DNA of 8,199 nucleotides from Acidimicrobiia bacterium (GTDB lineage: Bacteria; Actinomycetota; Acidimicrobiia; Acidimicrobiales; SZUA-35), in the NCBI GenBank assembly GCA_029857855.1, contig JAOUGG010000086.1, forward strand, positions 1 through 8,199. The letters are read 5' to 3'. This document shows positions 1-6,706 of the stretch, one piece after another. How positions within the stretch are numbered: the first letter of the stretch is position 1; every line of letters begins with the position of its first letter. A model generated the notes under the pieces. It did not search any database. It saw only the letters and a list, made by a program, of their open reading frames with translations, and was not told where the DNA came from. The translations under genes were made by a program, and so were the position numbers.

Positions 1-63
1 GCCGATCTACACAAGGTGGTGCCGGCGGTGTCGGCGGAGATCCGGCGGCGCCGGGGAGCGTAA
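1..63 (+). CDS. C-terminal end of an unidentified convergent gene (partial)
   Basis: An open frame enters from the left edge and stops at TAA (61-63). It gives 20 residues that begin ADLHKVV and end in an Arg-rich stretch, RRRRGA. Third codon positions are G or C in 17 of 20 codons, like the real genes in the window, which supports coding. The gene converges on flgE, and a strong hairpin lies between the two stops. Nothing in so short a piece identifies the family. The opposite strand is also open over part of this region, but it shows no recognisable flagellar protein. The call rests on codon composition, the stop position and the hairpin just downstream. Confidence 0.5.
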   Translation, partial: ADLHKVVPAVSAEIRRRRGA

Positions 64-81
64 CACGCCCAAGTCCCGTCC

Positions 82-129
82 GCTTTTGCGGGTTTACGTC
101 CCACTACCGGGTCGTGAGCCCGCAAAAGC
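82..129. terminator. Long stem-loop between convergent genes, probable bidirectional terminator
   Basis: Bases 82-92 (GCTTTTGCGGG) are the exact reverse complement of 119-129. The stem continues inward: 93-98 pairs with 113-118, position 99/112 is a T-T mismatch, and 100-102 pairs with 109-111. The loop is six bases (103-108). Read as plus-strand RNA, 20 of 21 positions pair, including two G-U wobbles. As minus-strand RNA those wobbles become A-C mismatches. It starts 18 bases after the plus-strand TAA and 38 bases after the flgE TAG. No run of T follows on either strand, so it is not a textbook intrinsic terminator. It could act as a U-tract-less terminator or an mRNA 3'-end stabiliser. Confidence 0.6.
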
Positions 130-167
130 TCGACATGTACAGTCCGCCGGCGACACCTTCACGAGCG

Positions 168-1409
168 CTAGCGCTTCATATTCACAACTTCCTGCAGCAT
201 CTCGTCGGAGGTGGTGATCATCCGCGAGTTGGCCTGGAAGCCACGCTGGGCCCGAATCATGGCGGTGAACTCCTCGGAGAGATCGACATTCGACATCTCA
301 AGGGTCGTGGACGCCGCCGCTCCCCGTCCGCCGAACCCGGCGACGCCGACCTGAGCGAGACCGGAGTTGGCGGTGCCCCGCCAGTTGGATCCGGTTACCC
401 GTTCGAGCCCCTCGGGGTTGGCGAAGTTGGCGATGCCGATCTGGGCCAGCGATCTGACGGAGCCGTTCGAGTAGGAGCCGGTGATGACCCCGTCGGCGGC
501 CACGGAGAGACCTTGCAGTGAACCGGTGGTGGAGCCGTTCTGCTGGAGCACTGAGGCGGTCGTGATCTCACCGTACTGCGTCATCTTGCCGGACACGTCC
601 GTACCACCGATCGTGAATACCATGGCCACCGCGTTGGGAAGTTGACCCGCGGCGACGTCGATACCGAAGTCGGCGGGAGCGACGATCTCACCCAGGCTGT
701 CGAAGGTGAGCACGTTGTCGGTCAAGGTGAACGGCGTGGCCGGGTCTCCGTAGGTTCCGGTCACGGTCCATTCGTTGACCGCGGTGTGGGTCATCGTCAA
801 CGTGATGGCGATCGGCAATCCCTGCTGGTCGTACACGTCGACATTGAGGATGACCGTGTCGCCCACGGTGGCGTTGGCCGGCAGATTGCCGGCCAGCTGG
901 ACCTCCGATGTCGGGACGGGTTCGATCTCACCGCTGACCGGGATCAGGATGTCGCTGACGCCGGCCGTGGCGTTGATCACCCCGAGCGCGTCGGCCTGCC
1001 AGCCCTGCACGAGTGCGCCGTCACTGGTGACGAGGCGACCGTCGGCGTCGAGGTAGAAGGCGCCCGCCCGTGTATAGAGCTCCTCGCCGCCGTACCGGGT
1101 GACAAAGAAGCCGTCGCCGTCGATGGCGATGTCGAGTGAGCGACCGGTTCGCTGGAGCGCGCCTTGCTCCATGACCTGCGAGATGGCGTTGATGCCGGTG
1201 CCGAGCCCGATCTGGGCCGGGTTGGTACCGCCGATGCCCTCGGCCGGTGTCCGGGCGCCGACGACGGTCTGGCTCAGCACCTCCCGGAACAGGGCCTGGC
1301 TCTTCTTGAAGCCGTGGGTGTTGATGTTGGCGATGTTGTTGCCGATGACGTCCATCATCGTCTGATGGCTTCGCAGGCCGGAAACGGCGGAGTACATGGA
1401 ACGGATCAT
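168..1409 (-). CDS. flgE: Flagellar hook protein FlgE
   Basis: FlgE polymerises into the hook, the universal joint outside the cell, after secretion through the flagellar type III export apparatus. The 413-residue product has the conserved axial-protein N terminus (residues 5-35, MYSAVSGL through GNNIANINTHGFK). It also has the LDIAIDGDGFFV segment (92-103) typical of FlgE/FlgG-type proteins, and a middle beta-rich region. The C-terminal heptad region (about 369-413) contains SNVDLSEEF and RAQRGFQANSR. Length is close to the usual 400 or so residues. The ATG at 1409 overlaps the flgD stop (ATGA), and AGGAGG lies at 1420-1425, ten bases upstream. The position after flgD and the hook-type central domain favour FlgE over FlgG or FlgF. 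It is the last flagellar gene before a hairpin and a convergent gene. Confidence 0.96.
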   Translation of the reverse strand: MIRSMYSAVSGLRSHQTMMDVIGNNIANINTHGFKKSQALFREVLSQTVVGARTPAEGIGGTNPAQIGLGTGINAISQVMEQGALQRTGRSLDIAIDGDGFFVTRYGGEELYTRAGAFYLDADGRLVTSDGALVQGWQADALGVINATAGVSDILIPVSGEIEPVPTSEVQLAGNLPANATVGDTVILNVDVYDQQGLPIAITLTMTHTAVNEWTVTGTYGDPATPFTLTDNVLTFDSLGEIVAPADFGIDVAAGQLPNAVAMVFTIGGTDVSGKMTQYGEITTASVLQQNGSTTGSLQGLSVAADGVITGSYSNGSVRSLAQIGIANFANPEGLERVTGSNWRGTANSGLAQVGVAGFGGRGAAASTTLEMSNVDLSEEFTAMIRAQRGFQANSRMITTSDEMLQEVVNMKR

Positions 1410-2017
1410 TGGATGGTGGCCTCCTGGCTCGGTGTCGGGGTGGTGGACGGTTCGGCGGTGGTGTCCTGGGTTGTGGCGGAAGGGGTCGGTGATTGGGTCG
1501 AGGTACTGGCCGGTTCGCTCGATCGGGTGTCGACGGTGGGTGACGCCGCCGTCGGCGGGTTGCCCTGGGCCGTAGCACCGATGGCGATGATCTGATCCAG
1601 GGAAACGGCTCCCCGGTCGGTCAGCAGCCGGACGTCGCCGCCGATGATCGTGGCCTGGTCGACGGTGGCCTGCACCGCCATACCCAGTTCATCGAGGAAC
1701 GAGATGGTGCGGCCGACGAGCGCACCCGCGGTGTTCAGTGACTCGTTGCTGATTCGGTTCCGTCCCTGATCGGCCAGCTCGTTCAGCCGCTCCACAGTGG
1801 TGAACTGGGCGGTGAGGGAGATGAACTCCTCATTGCTGGTCGGCTCCAACGGATCCTGGTATTTCAGCTGGGCAACCAGCAGTTTCAGGAACGCCTCCTG
1901 GTCGATGGCCGAATTCTGATCGATCCCCTGATCGGGAGCGGCATACAGGTCGAGCGGATTGACTCCGCCCGTCGGGGATACCGTGGCTCCGGCAACGGCG
2001 GCTATTGGATCGGGCAA
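1406..2017 (-). CDS. flgD: Flagellar hook assembly (cap) protein FlgD, TTG start
   Basis: FlgD caps the growing hook and directs FlgE insertion. The predicted product has 203 residues. The family signature is at 43-57 (FLKLLVAQLKYQDPL), followed by the NEEF and AQFTTVERL stretch (62-78). A tudor-like beta segment begins at LVGRTISF (100-107). No Ig-like insert is visible. Residues 151-203 form a tail in which 32 of 53 residues are Ser, Thr or Pro. The frame is open upstream to an ATG at 2287, but that would overlap fliK by more than 160 bp and add 90 residues unlike FlgD. After the fliK stop there is no ATG or GTG in frame, whereas TTG at 2017 has GAGGAG six bases upstream. I therefore chose TTG. 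It ends in an ATGA overlap with flgE. Confidence 0.93.
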   Translation of the reverse strand: MPDPIAAVAGATVSPTGGVNPLDLYAAPDQGIDQNSAIDQEAFLKLLVAQLKYQDPLEPTSNEEFISLTAQFTTVERLNELADQGRNRISNESLNTAGALVGRTISFLDELGMAVQATVDQATIIGGDVRLLTDRGAVSLDQIIAIGATAQGNPPTAASPTVDTRSSEPASTSTQSPTPSATTQDTTAEPSTTPTPSQEATIQ

Positions 2018-2123
2018 GATGTGCTCCTCGGTGACGTGGCCACCGGACCGATGGCCCGCTGGCGATTGGTGACGTTCTCGGGTCCGGTCGGGGCCGGTGC
2101 CGGACGGGTGTGCAGCCGCGGGA
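2018..2123 (-). promoter_or_regulatory. fliK-flgD intergenic leader with inverted and direct repeats
   Basis: This 106-nt gap is the only sizeable break among otherwise overlapping genes. Bases 2042-2049 (ACCGGACC) and 2081-2088 (GGTCCGGT) are exact reverse complements separated by 31 bases. They could form an 8-bp stem in the mRNA just upstream of the flgD ribosome-binding site. The octamer GGTGACGT occurs twice in direct orientation, at 2030-2037 and 2068-2075. No T-run follows the stem and no recognisable promoter was found. A role in tuning FlgD translation is inference. Confidence 0.35.
2024..2029 (-). promoter_or_regulatory. Shine-Dalgarno sequence of flgD (decides the TTG start)
   Basis: GAGGAG on the minus strand lies six bases before the TTG at 2017-2015. 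It is the only good ribosome-binding sequence followed at the right spacing by an in-frame start-type codon after the fliK stop. The next in-frame residues are those expected at a FlgD N terminus. Confidence 0.75.
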
Positions 2124-3875
2124 TCACAGGTCGAGATCCAGTCCGGCCAGCCTTCGGTTCCGTCGGGATGAGGCTTGTTCGATCGAGCCGGTGCCGGCCG
2201 CTCCGGAGCGTCGCGGGCCTGCGGCTCCGGTTCCGGTTCCGGGTCGGCCGGCTGTCTCCTCGTCGTAGCGTCCGTGCCGTTGGCCACGGTCGCCGGATTC
2301 GATGTCGATGGACGCCTGGTCGAACCCGGCCCGCCGCAACTCGTCGGCCAGCCGATTCCGTTCCTGGCCCAGGTGTCGCATCAGATCATCGTTGCCGGCG
2401 CTGAGCACAACCCGTACCCGATTGTCGACGGTCGAAATGTCCACCTTGATCGGGCCGGCGTTGTCATCCTGGATGCGGAGTCGCAGCTCATCGAGGCCGT
2501 TCACGCCCCGGCGGACGGCGGTGAATGCCGGTCGAAGCCGCTCGGCCAGACCGGTGGTCTGCAGTTCCACCAGCTCGGGGGCGGGATTCGAGGACTCGAC
2601 TGCCGTGGCGCTCGATCGGAGCGCAGTGGAGACGGGAGCTCGATAGGACGCGACGGGGGACAGGCCCGAAGCCGGCCGATCGTTGCCGAGCCCCGGACGT
2701 TGGTCGACCGTTTCCTCACGATCGGCTGCGGGCTGCGTGTCGGTTCGGTCAACGAGGTCGGTGGCATCGGGGAACGTTGATGGGTCACCGGTCGCCGTGT
2801 CGGTCTCGGTTTCCGGGTTCCCGGGGGTCGCCGGTTGACCGGTCGGCGCAACCCCTGCGGCCTCTGGCACCTCCGTCGATGCATTCGAATCCGGAGAGGG
2901 ATCCGTCGGCTCGGCGTCGGGGAGGGATGACAGGCGCCGGTCGGCCATGGCTGCGCTTGCGGCCGTCGCCACGGTTGACTCCGCCGCCACGCTTCCGTCG
3001 GCCGCCACGGTCCCGTCGGCCGTCACGCCCGTGGCGGTCCCACCGGCCTCGTCCTCGTCGCTCGACTCCGTCGGCTCGATACCGGGGTCGCCGTTCGATA
3101 CCGGCCGGTCGATCCGCTCGGCGGTCTCGGAGCCGTCTGCGGCTGCGACAGTGGCGAGGGTCCCGTCGAGATCGATCCCGTCCGCCCCGCCGTGGTTGGT
3201 GCCGGTGGGCCTCGTGGCGACCAGGTCCTCGACGTTTCCGTCCGCTTCGGCCGGCAACCGGTCAACGGTCTCGCCGGTTGACGTCGCGCCGGTGACGACT
3301 GGTTCTGTGGCGACCACCGGATCGGATTCGGCCGATCCCCCGGCCCGGTCGATCTGTTCGGCGACAACGTCGGTGGCCGGGGTGTTGACAACGAGCTCGT
3401 CCAACGGGGCGGTCAGCCCGGCCACGACCGTGGCCTCAACGGTTTCGAGCGGTTCGGAGATGTGCTTGTCGGCAGGATCGACATCGGAGCCGGACAGACG
3501 GTCGGTGCCGGTCCGGCTGTCTTCGTCGGCCGTCTGCTTGTCTTCATCGGACCGCTCATCAGCCTTGTCGCTTTCGTCAGTTGCGACTGGATCTTCGTCG
3601 CCCACGCGCTGGTCGCTGCGATCGTCCCTGGTGACCGGTCGATCGTCTCGCCGGCCCGTCGTTTCCGGCGGGCGATCATCGTCCGGTTCGCGTCGCCCTC
3701 TCCGGGTTTGTGGTCGATCATTGCGATCGGCTCTCAGATCACTGCGATCGCTCCTCAAAACTTCGGTGAGTGTCCGACCGAACGTGTCGTCGCCGGAGCC
3801 CGGTGACTGGTGTACCGGCTGGGTGCCCGATGCTTCGGCCCGGCTCGGAACGAGTGGTAGATGCTCGACGATCAT
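2124..3875 (-). CDS. fliK: Flagellar hook-length control protein FliK
   Basis: FliK is secreted during hook assembly, acts as a molecular ruler and triggers the switch of export specificity through FlhB. The 583-residue product has the usual architecture. It has a short N terminus with TFGRTL (31-36), a long low-complexity middle, and a C-terminal Flg_hook domain at about 460-528. In that domain [27 protein letters not shown] and [10 protein letters not shown] match the family pattern. Residues 41-90 are rich in Asp-Arg units. Residues 91-140 are strongly acidic, and 140-430 is Ala/Thr/Asp/Pro-rich with no predicted fold. A Gly/Arg-rich tail follows (529-583). Length well exceeds the roughly 400 residues of Salmonella FliK. 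The ATG at 3875 overlaps the upstream stop (ATGA) and has GGAGG at 3884-3888. Identification rests on the C-terminal domain plus position before flgD. Confidence 0.92.
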   Translation of the reverse strand: MIVEHLPLVPSRAEASGTQPVHQSPGSGDDTFGRTLTEVLRSDRSDLRADRNDRPQTRRGRREPDDDRPPETTGRRDDRPVTRDDRSDQRVGDEDPVATDESDKADERSDEDKQTADEDSRTGTDRLSGSDVDPADKHISEPLETVEATVVAGLTAPLDELVVNTPATDVVAEQIDRAGGSAESDPVVATEPVVTGATSTGETVDRLPAEADGNVEDLVATRPTGTNHGGADGIDLDGTLATVAAADGSETAERIDRPVSNGDPGIEPTESSDEDEAGGTATGVTADGTVAADGSVAAESTVATAASAAMADRRLSSLPDAEPTDPSPDSNASTEVPEAAGVAPTGQPATPGNPETETDTATGDPSTFPDATDLVDRTDTQPAADREETVDQRPGLGNDRPASGLSPVASYRAPVSTALRSSATAVESSNPAPELVELQTTGLAERLRPAFTAVRRGVNGLDELRLRIQDDNAGPIKVDISTVDNRVRVVLSAGNDDLMRHLGQERNRLADELRRAGFDQASIDIESGDRGQRHGRYDEETAGRPGTGTGAAGPRRSGAAGTGSIEQASSRRNRRLAGLDLDL

Positions 3876-4951
3876 GATCCTGACCTCCAGGTGTTCATCA
3901 CCTTTGCCACGTAGTTGCGGGTTTCAGTGAAGGGCGGGATCCCGCCGTATTTGGTGACGTTGCCCGGTCCGGCGTTGTAGGCCGCCAGCGCCAGCTCGAC
4001 CGAGCCGAACTGGTCCTGGAGTTGACGGAGGAAGCGCGCCGCACCGTCGATGGCCGACGCCGGGTCGAACGGATCGACACCGAACTCGGCGGCGGTTCCC
4101 GGCATGAACTGCATGATCCCCTGGGCTCCCGCCGGACTGATGGCGTTCGGGTTGAAGCCCGACTCGTTCTTGGCCACCGCCGCAAGAAGCCCTGGGTCGA
4201 CCCCGTGGGTCGATCCCGCCTGCTGGAACAGCGCCCGGAACCGATCGGGCGCCGCCGATGCCGTTGCGGCGTTCGCCGGGCTCAATCGGGTCGTGGCGGT
4301 CGACGTCGTTGCTGCCGGTGTCCCAGGCGTGAGTACCCGGCGGATGGTGGCGATCTTTCTCTTGATGGGGCCGATCTTGACCACATCGCCGCTGCGGGGG
4401 GCGTGGAGCATCCGGCCGTCACCGAGGTAGATCCCGATGTGGTCGACGGTCGGCTGGCCGAATGCCACCAGGTCACCCGGGATGGCCTGATCGATGTTCG
4501 GCACCTCGACCCCCATACGAGCCTGGTCTCGGCTCACGCGGGGGAGTGACACGCCGGCCTCCCGGTAGGCGTGTTGGACGAGACCCGAGCAGTCCCAGCC
4601 GGCCGAGGTTGTTCCTCCCCAGAGGTAGGGAACGCCGAGCTCCTCCATGGCGGCACTGATCACGGTGCTCGCTGCCGGGCTCGCAGCGGCCGAGCCGCCG
4701 CCACCACCGGCAACGGCTCCCCAGGGGGTCGCGACCGTGGTCGGGGCCATGTTGTACAGGCCTGAGACCGCGGAACCGGGCACGGCGTTGAGCGAGTAGG
4801 CCGCCTTCTGGTCGGCGGTGAGCCGAGCCAACTCGGCGGCGAAGCCTGCATCGACCGACGGGCGCTGGTCGAGAGCCGTGGGTGGTGGCTCGAACCGGCC
4901 TGTCAGCTGATCGATCCGGTCGGTTATCGACGTGATTGCCGCCGCGCTCAT
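3872..4951 (-). CDS. Bifunctional peptidoglycan hydrolase: NlpC/P60 endopeptidase fused to SLT lytic transglycosylase
   Basis: The 359-residue product carries two wall-cutting domains. Residues 95-207 are a C40 (NlpC/P60) peptidase: YLWGG (109-113), nucleophile Cys121 in DCSG, GDLVAF (159-164), His171 in DHIGIYLG, and third catalytic His183. Residues 237-355 are an SLT-type lytic transglycosylase: catalytic Glu263 in [20 protein letters not shown] (275-287) and AYNAGPG (324-330). Pro/Ala/Thr and Gly-rich linkers separate the parts. All key residues are present, so both activities are plausible: cutting stem peptides and glycan strands. There is no hydrophobic signal peptide. The N terminus resembles a flagellar export substrate, with FAAEL at 37-41. 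By context it probably opens the wall for rod growth, the job FlgJ does in many Proteobacteria. It overlaps fliJ and fliK by 4 bp each, and the SD GAGG lies six bases before the ATG. Confidence 0.93.
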   Translation of the reverse strand: MSAAAITSITDRIDQLTGRFEPPPTALDQRPSVDAGFAAELARLTADQKAAYSLNAVPGSAVSGLYNMAPTTVATPWGAVAGGGGGSAAASPAASTVISAAMEELGVPYLWGGTTSAGWDCSGLVQHAYREAGVSLPRVSRDQARMGVEVPNIDQAIPGDLVAFGQPTVDHIGIYLGDGRMLHAPRSGDVVKIGPIKRKIATIRRVLTPGTPAATTSTATTRLSPANAATASAAPDRFRALFQQAGSTHGVDPGLLAAVAKNESGFNPNAISPAGAQGIMQFMPGTAAEFGVDPFDPASAIDGAARFLRQLQDQFGSVELALAAYNAGPGNVTKYGGIPPFTETRNYVAKVMNTWRSGS

Positions 4952-5382
4952 CGCATTCCTCGCGGTTGACGGTGCGGCTGCGGCCGGCTTCGACGGCCTG
5001 CGGTGACGGCGATCACCGTGTCCTCCATCACTCGTTCGGTGGCTCGTCGACGGTCGGCGGCCAGCCGCTCGTCCTCTATCTCGACGGCTCGGGCCATCTG
5101 CTTCGCCCGCTTGTCGGTTTCCGCGAAGTGCTCCTCTGCCGAGCTGACCACGGCCCGTTGGGCCTGCGTCGCCTCGACCAGCCGTTCGACCATGCGGCCC
5201 GCGGCCTGGCGGTGGGCGAGCATCGCCGCTCCCGATTGTGGTTTGCGCTCAGCGGTTGGGGCCATCATGCTCCTGATCTGCTCGTGATAGCGGACCAACT
5301 CCTGGCGGGCATCGAAGAGTTGGGCTCCGGCCTGCTCGCGTCGTCGGCCCTCGATGTGGGCCACCCTGCGCAACCGGCTCAT
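4948..5382 (-). CDS. fliJ: Flagellar export protein FliJ
   Basis: FliJ is the small coiled-coil stalk of the flagellar export ATPase. It contacts the FliI ring and FlhA and helps deliver substrates. The 144-residue product is almost entirely charged and helical in character, with Arg/Glu/Ala/Gln heptad-like stretches at about 5-40 and 55-125 and no Pro until the ends. The tail from 126 on is basic and Pro/Arg-rich. Length matches the family's usual 140-150. Sequence conservation in FliJ is weak, so the call relies heavily on position directly after fliI, length and coiled-coil character. The ATG at 5382 overlaps the fliI stop (ATGA), with GAGGAG at 5391-5396 eight bases upstream. Confidence 0.87.
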   Translation of the reverse strand: MSRLRRVAHIEGRRREQAGAQLFDARQELVRYHEQIRSMMAPTAERKPQSGAAMLAHRQAAGRMVERLVEATQAQRAVVSSAEEHFAETDKRAKQMARAVEIEDERLAADRRRATERVMEDTVIAVTAGRRSRPQPHRQPRGMR

Positions 5383-6701
5383 GACAGGAGCTCCTCAACC
5401 CGCAGCGCATCTTCGAGCAGGGCAAACGTGTCGCCCCGAAGGGTCAGCTCGTTCATCGGCTGATGGAGCACGGCCCGGATTCCCGGGGCAAGTCGAAGTG
5501 CCCGGTCGACGGCCGGATCGGTCCCCGCCTGGTAGGCCCCGACCTGGACAAGGTCTCGGACGTCGGCCTCGGTAGCCAGAATGGCTCGGACGTCGGCCAT
5601 GATCCGCTGTTCGTGGGCCGTCGTCACCGATGGCGCGATCCGGCTGGCCGACGACAGCACGTCGACGGCCGGGAAGTGGCCCGCCTCGGCCAGCGACCGG
5701 CGCAGCACGATGTGGCCGTCCAGGAGCGAGCGGGCGGTATCGCCGATTGGGTCCTCGGTGTCGTCGCCCTCGACGAGCACCGTGTAGATCCCGGTTATGG
5801 AGCCCGCCGGTGTGGTGCCGGCCCGCTCCAGCAGCATTGACAACGTGGCGGGAATCGACGGCGGATAGCCCCGCGACGTCGGCATCTCGCCGGCGGCAAG
5901 GCCGATCTCCCGATGGGCCATGGCGAACCTGGTCAGCGAGTCCATCAACAGCAGCACGTCGTTGCCCTGTTCCCGGAACCATTCGGCGATGCGGGTCGCC
6001 ACAAAGGCAGCTCGACGCCGGACCACCGCCGGCTGTTCGGCTGTGGCGACGATGACAACCGACTGGGACATGCCCTCGGACCCGAGATCGCGCTCGAGGA
6101 ACTCCCGGACTTCACGACCCCGCTCGCCGATGAGGGCGAGCACACGTATCGGGGCCGCCGTACCCCGGATCAACATCGACAGCAGGCTCGACTTACCAAC
6201 ACCCGAACCGGCGAAGATGCCGGTCCGTTGGCCGACGCCAACGGGTATGAGGCCGTCGATGGCCCGTACCCCGACCTGAAGTGGTGCCTGCACGAGCGGT
6301 CGGGTCAGGGGGTCGGGCGCCTCGGCGTCGTCGGACACGGTCGTGGTCACCGGAAGGGGACGTCCATCCATCGGTCGTCCGGTGCCGTCGAGTACTCGAC
6401 CGAGAAGCTCATAGCCGACCGGTATCCGGCGACTTGCCGCCCGTCGTACCGTGGCTCCGGGCGCCAGGCCGCTGAGCGTGCCAAACGGCAGAGCGGTCGC
6501 ATGTTTGCGCGAGGCGGCCACCACCTCGGCTCGAACACACCGTTCTCCGGTCGCCGAGCCTTCACGTCCGATCTCGACGATGTCACCGACGGCCAGATCG
6601 AGACCAGTCACGGTTGCATGGTGGCCGACCACCGACTCGAGGCGACCGTGGACCGTCGGGCGAACAAAGGACCGAGGCTCGAAACGCCGGCCATCGGACA
6701 T
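5379..6701 (-). CDS. fliI: Flagellum-specific ATPase FliI
   Basis: FliI is the hexameric ATPase at the cytoplasmic face of the flagellar type III export apparatus, related to F1-ATPase beta subunits. With the chosen start the protein has 440 residues, normal for FliI. Walker A is at about 161-172 (GIFAGSGVGKSS), the catalytic-glutamate segment GERGREV at 192-198, and Walker B VLLLMDSLTR at 249-258. Then come the FliI-typical GEMPTSRGYPPS (271-282) and DGHIVLRRSLAE (328-339). All catalytic residues look intact. The frame also allows a GTG at 6713, overlapping fliH by 7 bp, but the SD there abuts the codon. ATG at 6701 has AGGAG eleven bases upstream and lies five bases after the fliH stop, so I prefer it. 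The gene ends in an ATGA overlap with fliJ. Confidence 0.97.
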   Translation of the reverse strand: MSDGRRFEPRSFVRPTVHGRLESVVGHHATVTGLDLAVGDIVEIGREGSATGERCVRAEVVAASRKHATALPFGTLSGLAPGATVRRAASRRIPVGYELLGRVLDGTGRPMDGRPLPVTTTVSDDAEAPDPLTRPLVQAPLQVGVRAIDGLIPVGVGQRTGIFAGSGVGKSSLLSMLIRGTAAPIRVLALIGERGREVREFLERDLGSEGMSQSVVIVATAEQPAVVRRRAAFVATRIAEWFREQGNDVLLLMDSLTRFAMAHREIGLAAGEMPTSRGYPPSIPATLSMLLERAGTTPAGSITGIYTVLVEGDDTEDPIGDTARSLLDGHIVLRRSLAEAGHFPAVDVLSSASRIAPSVTTAHEQRIMADVRAILATEADVRDLVQVGAYQAGTDPAVDRALRLAPGIRAVLHQPMNELTLRGDTFALLEDALRVEELLS

Positions 6702-6706
6702 CTCGA

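Noticed and set aside
70..100. Possible sigma-28-type promoter (minus-strand TAAA near 93-96)
   Set aside because: No GCCGATAA-like -10 element follows at 15-16 bases, and no gene starts downstream on that strand within view.
80..110. Resemblance to a c-di-GMP (GEMM) riboswitch: minus strand GTGGGACGTAAACCCGC
   Set aside because: Only a short stretch resembles the GGGACGCAAAGC element. The paired GCAAACC partner and tetraloop-receptor parts are absent, and the sequence is better explained as one arm of the hairpin.
2018..2287. Upstream extension of the flgD frame with a PEPEPEP stretch
   Set aside because: It lies mostly inside the fliK 3' end and mirrors the Gly/Thr codons there. The SD-supported TTG start explains FlgD fully.
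2525..3930. Long plus-strand open frames opposite fliK (256 and 327 codons)
   Set aside because: They lie antisense to fliK, consist of Arg/Pro- or Ser-rich low complexity, and show no family motifs. Long antisense frames are expected in GC-rich coding DNA.
5386..5395. Perfect palindrome AGGAGCTCCT overlapping the fliJ ribosome-binding site
   Set aside because: With no spacer it cannot form a useful hairpin. It follows from the SD sequence plus coding constraint at the fliI end.
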